From Sphingomonas sp. BK235 (GTDB lineage Bacteria; Pseudomonadota; Alphaproteobacteria; Sphingomonadales; Sphingomonadaceae): DNA of 64,000 bases. Of this stretch, positions 38,220-47,549 are shown in pieces; the stretch's first letter is position 1; each line of letters begins with the position of its first letter. The position numbers and the translations under genes are program-made. Below the pieces are notes generated by a model that was not told the DNA's origin, did no database searches, and saw only the letters and a list, made by a program, of their open reading frames with translations. The stretch spans positions 679,828 through 743,827 of the forward strand of contig NZ_SLXN01000002.1 of the NCBI RefSeq assembly GCF_004345855.1, given 5' to 3'.

Positions 38220-39539
38220 GTGGACAAATTAGAAGAGGCGGTTGGCCGGTGCCTGCGCCGGCTGCCGTTCGGGCGCAAGGTCGCGCCGTTGCAGACTCGC
38301 CTGGCCTCCTTCGGTGAACAGGGCCTGCAGGGTGCTGCCAACCTGCTCGTCAACGTGATTCTGGCGCGTCACCTCGGGCACGAGTCATTCGCCATTATCG
38401 GCGTGATGCTGGGGACGCATTATTTCGTTCACGGAATCCATCGATCGTCAGTGGTGATCACCTATATACTTAACGCTTCACAGGATCCGAAGGATCAGGC
38501 TCATCGGCGATGGTGGTGGTTCAATCTCCTCGCGATAGGTCTAGCCGCTATGGCGATTGCGGTCGTTGCGGTTCTCGGCTTCGCGCTGACGAACGCGGGC
38601 CAGCGGTGGTTCGTCACAGGAATTGCCTTGTGCGTCATGGTCACGCCGTCGCTTCTCTTCTTTGAGTTCGGGCGTCGCATGCTGTACCAGCAACGCAGAA
38701 GCAGTACCGCGGCATTCGCTTCGGCGGTATATCTTGTCTTGAACCTAGGGGTGGCGGCGCTTGCGAGCCGCGGCTCAGGCGGCGTTATAGCGGGTTCCCT
38801 GGCCTGGGTGGCGGCAGGACTTGGCGGAGGCGCGATCGCGACCCTGGCGAACACGCCTGGTGCGCCGCAGATCAGGGATGCCTGTGAGGAATGGTGGCGT
38901 CACAGAAGCTTCGCTTTCTGGCAAGCGCTCACGAACGTGCCATATTCAATCTATAATAGCTCCGCCGTCATCCTAGTTGGCCTCTTCGGAGGTGCCCCGG
39001 CGGCGGCCGCCTTCACCGCTGCTCGGACATTGACCAGCCCCGCAATCAGCATCGTCACCGCCGTCGACTCATTGGACAAGCCGCGTGCGGCTCAGGCGCT
39101 CAAGCGGGATGGAATGCGAGGCTTGCGTCGCTCGGTGGAGCAGACCAGGAGGACGTTGGCGGTTCTCTGCGGCGCTTACCTGGCGGCGCTCGTCGTAGGT
39201 GCTCCTCTCGTGCTGCATCTCGCCTTCGGCAACCTTTATGCGGCCGAGGTGCCCGAGATCAGACTTCTCGCTCTTGCCTTCTTCCTCATCTGCATGAATC
39301 AGCCCTCGGAAACGCTGCTTACGGTGCTGAGAAAGAGCAAACTACTACTCCTGACCCGGCTCGCTGCGGCGACCGTCGCCGTGGCGAGCCTCGCCCTGGC
39401 GCGGCCCTATGGCCTTATGGGCTGCGTGCTGGCCCTGCTAGCGACCCAACTGATCAACCTCGCCAATCTACGGATCGCGGAGTGGGTTGCGGCGCGCGGA
39501 CATGATCTCACATCGACGCTGAACGGCGTGCGGGCATGA
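38220..39539 (+). CDS. Wzx-type polysaccharide flippase
   Basis: A 439-residue integral membrane protein of the MATE/MOP flippase superfamily with about 12 hydrophobic segments (LLAIGLAAMAIAVVAVLGFAL, VILVGLFGGAPAAAAFTAAR, TLAVLCGAYLAALVVGAPLV). The N-terminus (QTRLASFGEQGLQGAANLLV) is typical of the family. It would flip undecaprenyl-diphosphate-linked repeat units across the inner membrane. The GTG start has GGGGGAGG just before it. It follows the RTX gene on the same strand and precedes an oxidoreductase, within the exopolysaccharide locus. Confidence 0.83.
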   Translation: MDKLEEAVGRCLRRLPFGRKVAPLQTRLASFGEQGLQGAANLLVNVILARHLGHESFAIIGVMLGTHYFVHGIHRSSVVITYILNASQDPKDQAHRRWWWFNLLAIGLAAMAIAVVAVLGFALTNAGQRWFVTGIALCVMVTPSLLFFEFGRRMLYQQRRSSTAAFASAVYLVLNLGVAALASRGSGGVIAGSLAWVAAGLGGGAIATLANTPGAPQIRDACEEWWRHRSFAFWQALTNVPYSIYNSSAVILVGLFGGAPAAAAFTAARTLTSPAISIVTAVDSLDKPRAAQALKRDGMRGLRRSVEQTRRTLAVLCGAYLAALVVGAPLVLHLAFGNLYAAEVPEIRLLALAFFLICMNQPSETLLTVLRKSKLLLLTRLAAATVAVASLALARPYGLMGCVLALLATQLINLANLRIAEWVAARGHDLTSTLNGVRA

Positions 39540-39663
39540 GCGTCTTTGCTGCTGATGCGAGGGCCCCGCGAGACACCTGCGCGTCGATGAGCGACAGGTG
39601 GATGCGCCGCAACATCATCGTCGCCGGCACCAACTCGCCGCGCGCAGGATCGAGGAAGGTAAG

Positions 39664-40977
39664 ATGAAGATTGCGTTCGTCGGATGTGGTTTCGTGTTCG
39701 ATATTTACATGAGGACGATCTGGGCTCACGACGAGCTGGACGTCCGGGGAGTCTTCGACATCGATGGCGATCGGCAGGCAGTCGTCTGTAAGCATTACGG
39801 ATATTATGGTTTCGCCAGTTTTGACGAACTGCTTAACGATCCGAACGTCGATATCGTCATTAACCTGACCAACATCAGGTCGCATTACGAGGTGACAAAA
39901 CGGGCGTTAGAGGCTGGGAAACACGTATATTCCGAGAAGCCTTTGACGACTGAGGTGGATCAGTCGCGTGAGCTCTTCGCCTTGGCCGCGGAAAAGGGCC
40001 TCGTGTTTACCGGCGCGCCGAGCAACGTTTTTTCCGATTCGGTCAGTACGATGTGGAAGGCAATACGCGACGGCGCGATCGGAAAGCCGGTCCTCGTCCA
40101 CGCCGAGCTCGACGACAATCCCGTCCATCTGGTTCACGCCGAGGGGATAACCAGTCCCACCGGCGCTCCTTGGCCCTTGGTCGAGGAGCTCCAGGAGGGC
40201 TGCACGTTCGAGCATGTCGGGTATCATCTCGTGTGGATCTGCGCGATGTTCGGTCCCGCCACCCATGTCACGGCCTTCTCCAAGGCGTTGATCGACCACA
40301 AGACCGATCTGCCGCTCGATCCCGCGGACACGCCGGACTATTCGGTGGCGTGCCTGAACTTCGCGAACGGCATGGCGGCTCGCGTGACATGCAGCTTCGT
40401 CGCGCCGCGCGATCATCGCATGCGGATAATCGGTGAGGAAGGCGAGCTGACGGGCGACAGCTACCGACACTATCAGTCCCCGGTGTTCCTGGAGCGGTTC
40501 TCGGCGGTGTCGCTGAGCGCGCGCAAGGCCTTCACCGTCCGCGAGCAGCCGCTGTTGGGGCGCCGCTTCGGCGTCGGCGGACAGCGCGTGCCGCTCCTGC
40601 GATCATGGAAGAGCCACGCGGTCGAGGCCGAGGACGGGAGCAAATTGTCGCTGAAGCAGCGGCTCGTCAGCTATCTGCGGCGCAAACAGATCTACTCGCA
40701 GGACAAGATGCTGGGTGTCGCCGAAATGGTTCGCGCCATGAAAGAGGGGCATCCGCAGCCGCTCAGTCCCGAGTTCCTCATGCACGTCAACGAACTGACG
40801 TTGCTCATCCAGCGGGCGGGACCGACCGGCATCGCGACGTCGCCGACTACGACCTTTGAAAGCTTGCAGCCGCTGCCTGAGGTGGCGAATGCCCGCATAG
40901 ACTATCGTGCGAGCTACCGTCCGCGTCCGCTCGAACGCGCGCTCGCTGGCGCGATGGCAGCGTTGCATCGTAAATAA
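39664..40977 (+). CDS. Gfo/Idh/MocA-family oxidoreductase
   Basis: A 437-residue NAD(P)-dependent sugar oxidoreductase. The N-terminal Rossmann fold starts MKIAFVGCGFVFDIY, and the family motif EKPLTTEVDQ (EKP with catalytic Lys) follows at about residue 95. The C-terminal domain has LVEELQEGCTFEHVGYHLVW. It probably makes or modifies a nucleotide sugar for the exopolysaccharide. ATG 39664 has GAGGAAGG just upstream; a longer frame from 39598 is not similar to the family. The C-terminal ~100 residues extend past the usual length (~340), which is unusual. Confidence 0.85.
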   Translation: MKIAFVGCGFVFDIYMRTIWAHDELDVRGVFDIDGDRQAVVCKHYGYYGFASFDELLNDPNVDIVINLTNIRSHYEVTKRALEAGKHVYSEKPLTTEVDQSRELFALAAEKGLVFTGAPSNVFSDSVSTMWKAIRDGAIGKPVLVHAELDDNPVHLVHAEGITSPTGAPWPLVEELQEGCTFEHVGYHLVWICAMFGPATHVTAFSKALIDHKTDLPLDPADTPDYSVACLNFANGMAARVTCSFVAPRDHRMRIIGEEGELTGDSYRHYQSPVFLERFSAVSLSARKAFTVREQPLLGRRFGVGGQRVPLLRSWKSHAVEAEDGSKLSLKQRLVSYLRRKQIYSQDKMLGVAEMVRAMKEGHPQPLSPEFLMHVNELTLLIQRAGPTGIATSPTTTFESLQPLPEVANARIDYRASYRPRPLERALAGAMAALHRK

Positions 40978-41250
40978 GAGGCGAGTTCGCGTGGTCGATC
41001 TCGGTCCGGACTGGCCCGCGACCAAGCAAGCGCGCGGGTACGGCTCCGGAGTGAGGATGGCTCTTTCGCTTCGGGAGTGCCGGCGCGTCTACCTCACCGC
41101 GCAGCAGACGCGTCCTTATACGCGCCGCTGCGTCACGTCGTCACCACGAGGATGACAGGCCACGCCCTGGGAAGGACGCGGACAGGGGCTACGCGCGCGA
41201 CCGTGCGATCAGCATGCCTTCGCGATCGTGAACGCGCCTGTAGCGACGTG

Positions 41251-42429
41251 TTAGCAGACGGCTTCGAACTCATGGACCGCAGCCTCCGGTGCCGGGAGGT
41301 CGCGCGATGCCGCGGGGCTCCACGTCTGATACGTCAGCCCGCGCTGCGCGTCGAGGATGCCGACGAACGTCGCGGCGATCGACATCAACACCTCGTAAGA
41401 CTGGCTGAAGACCGGCGCACCCGCACGTCCGAGCAGCATGGCTACCAGCGCCGCTGCCAGTTTGACAGGCCCGAGCCACCAGAAATCAGACAGGGCCAGC
41501 GCTGCCACGGCCGAGACGATGGCGAGAAGAAGCAAGGGGAACCCAAACCAGCGGATAAGCTTGTGCGACACGTACTTATACAGGTCACGCTTTGAAAACG
41601 TTTGCCGGATCGCCGGCCAAAGGTGGCGATGCGTGTTGAACGCGCGGCACGCAATACGCCGCTTGCGACGAAATTCATCTTTCGACGAGGTAGCGCTGCG
41701 CTCGAAGGCGAGCACGTCCGTAGCGTGCACGAGGCGCTTGCCAGCGAGCGGCACTGCGAACGACACCGTCATATCATCGAGAAGATGAGGCGGCACGAGC
41801 GGATAAAGCTCGCGGCGAACCGCGAAGATCGAACCGTCTGCGCCCATGATCGAGCCGCATCGAGATTCAAGCTGCTTAATGTGCTCTTCCAAGCGCCAAT
41901 AGATGCCGCCCACCTGCGCGGTGGTGCTGGCGTCTTCGTTGATGTAGCGCAACGATCCCGCGACGCCGCCGACGTCGGGATCGTCGAAGTAGCGGTTCAA
42001 TCTCGTGATCGCTGCTTCGTCGAGGATGACGTTTGCATCCGTGAATATACAAACGTCACCCTTCGCCTGCGCGACCATACGGCGCATCCCGGTCGCCTTA
42101 CCGGCGCGCTCGGAGGCAATGACGGGCGTAAGAAGCGCCGCATTTTCGCGAAGGAGCGCCGCAGTTCCATCCGAGCTGAAATCGTCATAGGCAAGGATCT
42201 CAAGGCTTGAGTGCACTTCCTTGAGCGTGCGAAGATTAGCAAGTTTTTCCGGCAAGGCCCGTTCTTCGTTGAAGGCCGAGAACAACAGGCTCATGTGCCG
42301 CGATGCCACATCGCAACGTTTAATTGGAATTGGCGCGAGCAGGCGCAACGATAGCGGGTAACTGATATACGGATGCAGAAACAGGAGCAGCGCCACGCCG
42401 GACAAGCACGCGAGTGCAACGATCATCAT
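41251..42429 (-). CDS. GT2-family membrane glycosyltransferase
   Basis: About 392 residues. An N-terminal membrane helix (IVALACLSGVALLLFLH) is followed by a GT-A domain: SLLFSAFNEERALPEKL, DFSSDGTAALLRE, the metal-binding FTDANVILDEAA, then GADGSIFAVRRELYPLV and the acceptor-site DDMTVSFAV. Several C-terminal membrane segments follow (WFGFPLLLLAIVSAVAALAL, KLAAALVAMLLG). The architecture resembles processive synthase-type GT2 enzymes acting at the inner membrane. ATG 42429 has GGGGGGAC before it. It is the only minus-strand gene inside the plus-strand part of the locus. Confidence 0.85.
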   Translation of the reverse strand: MMIVALACLSGVALLLFLHPYISYPLSLRLLAPIPIKRCDVASRHMSLLFSAFNEERALPEKLANLRTLKEVHSSLEILAYDDFSSDGTAALLRENAALLTPVIASERAGKATGMRRMVAQAKGDVCIFTDANVILDEAAITRLNRYFDDPDVGGVAGSLRYINEDASTTAQVGGIYWRLEEHIKQLESRCGSIMGADGSIFAVRRELYPLVPPHLLDDMTVSFAVPLAGKRLVHATDVLAFERSATSSKDEFRRKRRIACRAFNTHRHLWPAIRQTFSKRDLYKYVSHKLIRWFGFPLLLLAIVSAVAALALSDFWWLGPVKLAAALVAMLLGRAGAPVFSQSYEVLMSIAATFVGILDAQRGLTYQTWSPAASRDLPAPEAAVHEFEAVC

Positions 42430-42838
42430 TAAGTCCCCCCCCGGTGGCAGCGGCGGCGTTGATCCCCCGTCGTCGACGTGCCCATGCCCAGTTGGATAGG
42501 GTGGGCCGGTTCCGAATAACAATCACGTTTTACCGCCATTTTGACACGCTGTTTCTCTTAAAGGGACAAAATCATGCTTGTGTATGAGGCACATACAGGC
42601 TCATCGAGAGCGCTGGGGGTGTACGCCGAGTCGAGGTGGCGAGCGTTGGCATTGTCGTTCCCGCGAGGCATCGCGAGATCGGGGTGTATTGGTTCGCCGA
42701 CCAAAGTTTGCAGAGGTTAGAACCACGGTCCGAAGAATAGGGAGGCAGATCAGCGCTGCCTAAACTCTGTTTTAGCGCGGCCGTGACCTTCTGCTCACCA
42801 AATGGAGCCGGCGGTCAGGTGGGTTTAGGGGTCAGTCA
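42430..42838. other. 409-bp divergent control region of the exopolysaccharide locus
   Basis: Lies between the GT2 gene (minus) and the autokinase gene (plus). It holds an isolated TTGACA at 42541-42546 on the plus strand but no matching -10 at 17 bp; therefore only a weak promoter candidate. No repeats noted. Confidence 0.3.
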
Positions 42839-44980
42839 ATGAATAGCGTCAGTCCGGATAGCAGCTTTTCGGCTCACACAAGCGATCGGGGCGAGGCGCC
42901 TCAGCTAAGCGTCGCACAGCTTGCCGAAATCATCCGGCGCCGCTGGGTCGTCTTCGTCGCCACGGCTATTGCGATCGCTGCTGCAACCGTAGGCTCGACC
43001 TTTCTGATGACGCCGCGGTTTGACGCTGTCGCTCGTTTAAAGATTGATCCGACCCAGCGGGTCGTGACGGAGCAAAACAATCCGAAGGCAACGACTCCTC
43101 AGGCGGACGAGGCGCGCATCGATACGGAGGTGCAGGTTCTCACGTCTGGCAGCTCGGCAACATCAGTTGTGAAGAAGCTTGGCTTGGCTAAAGATAAGGA
43201 GTTTGCCGGCAAAGATCAGGCAAGCTCGACTGGTGATATGGCCATGCGCGAAGCAGTCGCGTCGCTGCAGAAAGCGCTAACGATCACTCGTGAGAAGGAT
43301 AATTATGTCGTAGAAGTATCGGTTCGAACGACGAGCCCTGCAAAGTCGGCTTTGATTGTAAACACGCTTGCCGAAGACTATATCGGCAAGAGTCTCAGCG
43401 GCCGCACCGGAGTCGCAGCGGAGCGCGCTCGGTTCGTTAACAGTCAGCTTGATGGTCTGTCGGCTGAGCTTCGCTCATTAGGTGAGCAGATTGCTAAACT
43501 TCGGAGCGCAGCGGGGATAGTTCAGGGGGCGTCGTCGGGCACCATCACCGACCAGCAGATCGCGCCACTGTCCACGCAATTAGCGCAGGCCGAGTCTGTC
43601 TCCGCCGCGGCGCGCGCCCAGCTCAGTGCGGCTCGCACGGAGGCTGCAAGCGGGGACATCGGTGCCATCGATGGCGTGCTGCATTCGAGCGTTATAGCGG
43701 ACTTGCGTCGGCAGCGGGCGGAGGCGGCACGGGAGAAGGCGCAGATCGACGCCCGCTACGGCCCGAAGCATACTCAATCTCAGAGGGCGGCCGAGCAGCT
43801 CGCCGTTATCGATCGACAGCTGAAGGAGGAAGCGAGCCGAACCGTGGCTGGCCTGGATCCCGAGGCACGGGCGGCCAGTAGCAGCGCCGCCAGCCTGCGC
43901 GCCGCGCTTGCCCAACTTCGTGGCGCGCAAGCTCGGGAGAACAAGGCGCGGGTATCGGTCGAAGCGCTCGAACGCCAGGCTAAGGTAAAGCAGCAGCAAT
44001 ACGATCAGCTCGCCCTGCTCGCTCAGAACCTAGGCGCGGTCGAGGGAGATCGTGAGCCGACCGCGACGATCTTGGAGCGCGCTGTCCCGCCGCTCGATCC
44101 TGCGAGTCCTAAGAAGGCTCTGTTCGCGGCATTGGGGGTGATGCTGGGCCTGGTCAGCGGCCTCAGCGCGGTAATCGTGCTTGAGGTGCTTTCGAGCACC
44201 GTCCGCTCGGGCGACGATCTCGAAAAGCGCCTCAGCGTTCCCTACCTGGGAGCAGTTCCTCGCCTGACATCGGCGCAGCTTCAGTCCACTCGCACTCCTT
44301 CGGACTATGTGGTGCAGAACCCGCTGTCGAGCTACGCGGAGGCGCTTCGGAGTATCCGAAGCAGCCTGCTGCTGGACCGGCATCGGCTCCGCTCGGTCGC
44401 GGTTCTCTCCGCCTTGCCCGGCGAGGGCAAAACCACCAGTTCTATCTCGCTTGGCCGCATCATGGCGCTAAGCGGCGATCGTGTGATTCTGGTCGACTGT
44501 GATTTGCGTCGAAGCGGCGCGGCCGGCCTTACGCCCAATCATCAAGCACCTGGCCTTGTGGAGGTGCTAGAGGGTGCGACGACGAGCGAGCGCGCGATCG
44601 TCATAGACGAGGCGACTAGCCTCCACCTCCTTCCGCTTCGCGCACAGTCCACCACGGCGAGGGACTTGTTCAGCGGCGACGCCATGCGGAACCTGATCGA
44701 CAATCTGATGGAGCGTTATGACTTTGTGCTGCTTGACACGCCGCCGCTTCTGGCGGTCGCGGACAGCCGCACCTTGGCCGCGCTCGCGGATACGTCGTTG
44801 CTCGTTGTGCGCGCGGAACATACGCCAATGAGCGCGGTGCGAGGCGCGGTGACGCGGCTGCGCCAGGATGGGACGCGCATCCTCGGCGCGACCCTGACGA
44901 TGGTGAGCAAGGCCCGCCACCTCAGTAAGCATGACCCGGCTTACCATTACGATCTATATCGCAATTACCACACCAACTGA
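42839..44980 (+). CDS. Wzc/GumC-like polysaccharide co-polymerase and tyrosine autokinase
   Basis: A 713-residue inner-membrane protein that controls chain length and export. It has a Wzz domain with a first membrane helix (WVVFVATAIAIAAATVG, about residues 36-55), a long periplasmic coiled coil (about 180-410) and a second helix (ALFAALGVMLGLVSGLSAVI). The cytosolic BY-kinase has Walker A SALPGEGKTTS (about 525), Walker A' VILVDCDLRRSG and Walker B FVLLDTPPLLAV. The tail HYDLYRNYHTN holds Tyr residues for autophosphorylation. The kinase is fused, unlike split Gram-positive systems. First gene of the plus-strand biosynthesis block. Confidence 0.92.
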   Translation: MNSVSPDSSFSAHTSDRGEAPQLSVAQLAEIIRRRWVVFVATAIAIAAATVGSTFLMTPRFDAVARLKIDPTQRVVTEQNNPKATTPQADEARIDTEVQVLTSGSSATSVVKKLGLAKDKEFAGKDQASSTGDMAMREAVASLQKALTITREKDNYVVEVSVRTTSPAKSALIVNTLAEDYIGKSLSGRTGVAAERARFVNSQLDGLSAELRSLGEQIAKLRSAAGIVQGASSGTITDQQIAPLSTQLAQAESVSAAARAQLSAARTEAASGDIGAIDGVLHSSVIADLRRQRAEAAREKAQIDARYGPKHTQSQRAAEQLAVIDRQLKEEASRTVAGLDPEARAASSSAASLRAALAQLRGAQARENKARVSVEALERQAKVKQQQYDQLALLAQNLGAVEGDREPTATILERAVPPLDPASPKKALFAALGVMLGLVSGLSAVIVLEVLSSTVRSGDDLEKRLSVPYLGAVPRLTSAQLQSTRTPSDYVVQNPLSSYAEALRSIRSSLLLDRHRLRSVAVLSALPGEGKTTSSISLGRIMALSGDRVILVDCDLRRSGAAGLTPNHQAPGLVEVLEGATTSERAIVIDEATSLHLLPLRAQSTTARDLFSGDAMRNLIDNLMERYDFVLLDTPPLLAVADSRTLAALADTSLLVVRAEHTPMSAVRGAVTRLRQDGTRILGATLTMVSKARHLSKHDPAYHYDLYRNYHTN

Positions 44981-45098
44981 CGGTAGAATGACCTTTACGT
45001 CTCTCGCGCCGGCTGTCCGGTTCCATTTTGTGGAGGCGTGACAATGACGTTTCGGCATACCGTTGCGTCCCACGCGGCTCGCGCTACGAGCGATCGCC

Positions 45099-46388
45099 AT
45101 GACTGAGAGTGATCCTTTTCGCGCGGAGATCGACGCGACGGGCGAGCTTCGCCCTGGCATGGCCCACCTGTTGACGAGGAACGACGTCAGACGCGCTTAT
45201 GCGGTAGGCATATCGATTGGTCTGCTGCTTACGCTGTTCGTTCTCGTTGACCTGGTATTCCGACCATCCTTTCAGGCGATCAGCGTTGATTCGGAGGTGA
45301 CGACGCGGTCGACGCCGGCGATCGTCACAATATTGCATTTCTCATTCACCGCCGCTCTGGCGTTTCCCTGCGTCTGGGCCCTCAATCGATCCAACCTAAA
45401 TTTACGACGGGTCGGGAACTTCGCCTTCGTATCGCTTGGCTTGGTTAGTATTAGTGCGCTGAGCCTGCTCGGCCATCCGGATGCGAGCGCGATTGCCCTT
45501 GTTGGGGTGTTGGCATTCGTTCTCACCGTGGTCATCGTCTATGCCGCGACGAACTACGATCTCAGCAGTGCCATGGAAGGGTTCTGGACTGCGCTCGCTA
45601 TAGCAGGCGCCGTAGCCTTGCTCGGCGTCGTTGCTGTCGGGGAATATAGCTGGGGTCGTTTGGCTTCCCATGCGAGCCCGAATTACTGGGGCAGGGTTGC
45701 GTTCGCTGCTCTGTGCGGCTGTGTCTGCGTTCGACGCTTACCCCTTCGTGTGTTCGTCGTGGTGATCAGCGTAATAGTCCTTCTGCTCACCTCCTCACGG
45801 GGATCCATGCTGGCCGCGCTTGTGGGTGCGATCATCTTGCTCGGCCTGCTTCTGCGCAAGGCCACAGGCATAATGCTTGGTGTATATATCGTCGGGAGCC
45901 TTCTCGCTCTCACTGCCTCGCCCATCGTCTTGGACAGCGTGTTCCACCTTTCCGATCCGCGGCGCGGTGTGTCATCGGGAGGAACAGGACGATCTCTCGC
46001 GTGGGCGCAGGCGTGGGAGGCTTTCACCGCCAATCCTTGGTTAGGCATCGGTTTTCGGCAGCACGAAAAGTATATCACTGTCGCGAGTTCCGCGCATGAA
46101 GCCTACCTCGCCACGTTGGCAGAGATCGGGATCATCGGCTTCATGTTCTATTTGCTCCTGGTCGTAGGCGGAGCAATGCGTGCGATCCTGCACGCGATGC
46201 GGAACGGAGCTACGTCAGGCGACGTCGCGACCGCCATGTTTATGTCAGGCTTCGTCGTACTTGGCCTGATCGAGACGCAGGCTCTCACCACAGCCAGCCC
46301 GACCTCGCTAACCATGTTCTTCGCAGCCGCGAGCGCATGGCGACCTTTCCCGACGCAAGAGTTAATCATAAGAGGCTATCCCCGATGA
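45099..46388 (+). CDS. Wzy/O-antigen-ligase-like polymerase
   Basis: A 429-residue protein with about 10-12 membrane spans (VGISIGLLLTLFVLVDLVF, IALVGVLAFVLTVVIVYA, LAALVGAIILLGLLL). A large periplasmic loop contains GGTGRSLAWAQAWEAFTANPWLGIGF and SSAHEAYLATLAEIGIIGF, the conserved pattern of O-antigen ligase/polymerase (Wzy_C) proteins. It would join repeat units in the periplasm. ATG 45099 lies 118 bp after the autokinase stop; the ribosome site is weak. Its stop overlaps the acyltransferase start by 4 bp. Confidence 0.85.
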   Translation: MTESDPFRAEIDATGELRPGMAHLLTRNDVRRAYAVGISIGLLLTLFVLVDLVFRPSFQAISVDSEVTTRSTPAIVTILHFSFTAALAFPCVWALNRSNLNLRRVGNFAFVSLGLVSISALSLLGHPDASAIALVGVLAFVLTVVIVYAATNYDLSSAMEGFWTALAIAGAVALLGVVAVGEYSWGRLASHASPNYWGRVAFAALCGCVCVRRLPLRVFVVVISVIVLLLTSSRGSMLAALVGAIILLGLLLRKATGIMLGVYIVGSLLALTASPIVLDSVFHLSDPRRGVSSGGTGRSLAWAQAWEAFTANPWLGIGFRQHEKYITVASSAHEAYLATLAEIGIIGFMFYLLLVVGGAMRAILHAMRNGATSGDVATAMFMSGFVVLGLIETQALTTASPTSLTMFFAAASAWRPFPTQELIIRGYPR

Positions 46389-47548
46389 TCGCTGCGGGCG
46401 CAGACACGTGCTGTCACGGCACCACGACTGATCACATCCTCGAACTTCAGTCGATCCGCGGTATAGCCTCGTTGTTCGTCGTGGTAGGGCATTGCATCTC
46501 CTTCTATGCTGCTCCCGCATGGTGGAATCTTTTCAAGCATATCGTAAACACGAAAGCAGCCGTTGAGGTATTTTTCGTCCTGAGCGGCTATGTCCTCGGA
46601 AGATCCCTTTACAAAGGTGATTTCAGCAGGACGTCTCTCGAAGCTTATTATATTAAAAGAATTGCACGGATATATCCGGCACTGTTGGTGGCCAGCGCGG
46701 TTGCCTTACTTTATGTTAGTTTGGTTCATTTTAACGTGCCAATTCCAGCGCAATCACAATGGATGAGCGAGCGATTCCGCGCGGAAAGGTTTACCATCAT
46801 CCACATTGCGGCATCCTTTCTCGGATTGCTCGCCTTCTTGATACCGCCAGTTTGGACGATCTTCGTTGAACTAGTGGCGTCAGCTCTTCTGCCGCTAGCC
46901 GGGATTCTTATGGCAAATCGTGTCGTACTGTTCTGGGTGCTGGTCATCGCTCTCGTTCTGGTAAGTGTCACCGTCGGTGGTTCTGTATACTACAACGTAG
47001 ATTTGTACCTCATGGACTTCGCCTTGGGTGCTGCCATAGTGCTAATCAATCCCGCCCATATCTTGCCGAAGGTGTTGACAACTCATCGGATGACCGTGGT
47101 CGTCGTACTTGCAACGGCGTTACTGATCTGCACGCGCGCGAGTTTCAACGTTGGCCCTCGGGACCGATGGATGCACCTATATGAGTCAGCCCTGGCAGCA
47201 TTGATAATTTTCACGTTCGCGAAGATGGGGTTTAGATCCAAGCCGCTAAGGAGCAGGTTCTTCGTTTGGCTGGGAGACATCTCGTATAGCGTCTATCTAC
47301 TGCATTTTACCGTAATGTGTCTGACTGCTGCGGTATTGCAAATCGCTTGTCCAAACGCAATATCAACTCTTGGCGGTGTGGTTGCGGGTCTTCTGCTGAG
47401 TGTGGTAACCATCTGCGTCGTCTTGCCGCTCTCGGCGCTCATGTACCAGAAGGTCGAACTGCCCGGCATTCGGCTCGGCAAATGGATAGCGAGGGCCCGC
47501 ACTGTTGATGTGACCGCTGAGCGTGCTCCGGTCGCCAGGCCGCTCTGA
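46385..47548 (+). CDS. acyltransferase-3 family membrane protein
   Basis: A 387-residue multi-pass acyltransferase (OafA/NodX family). The N-terminal motif LQSIRGIASLFVVVGHC holds the catalytic His; KAAVEVFFVLSGYVLGRSL and YYIKRIARIYPALLVA follow, with about 10 helices. It would place acetyl or other acyl groups on the exopolysaccharide. ATG 46385 overlaps the polymerase stop (ATGA) and has AGAGG upstream. Composition is more AT-rich in the middle than its neighbours. Confidence 0.88.
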   Translation: MIAAGADTCCHGTTTDHILELQSIRGIASLFVVVGHCISFYAAPAWWNLFKHIVNTKAAVEVFFVLSGYVLGRSLYKGDFSRTSLEAYYIKRIARIYPALLVASAVALLYVSLVHFNVPIPAQSQWMSERFRAERFTIIHIAASFLGLLAFLIPPVWTIFVELVASALLPLAGILMANRVVLFWVLVIALVLVSVTVGGSVYYNVDLYLMDFALGAAIVLINPAHILPKVLTTHRMTVVVVLATALLICTRASFNVGPRDRWMHLYESALAALIIFTFAKMGFRSKPLRSRFFVWLGDISYSVYLLHFTVMCLTAAVLQIACPNAISTLGGVVAGLLLSVVTICVVLPLSALMYQKVELPGIRLGKWIARARTVDVTAERAPVARPL

Positions 47549-47549
47549 C

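Noticed and set aside
42541..42570. Sigma-70 promoter at TTGACA upstream of the autokinase
   Set aside because: No recognisable -10 hexamer at 16-18 bp; nearly 300 bp from the start codon.
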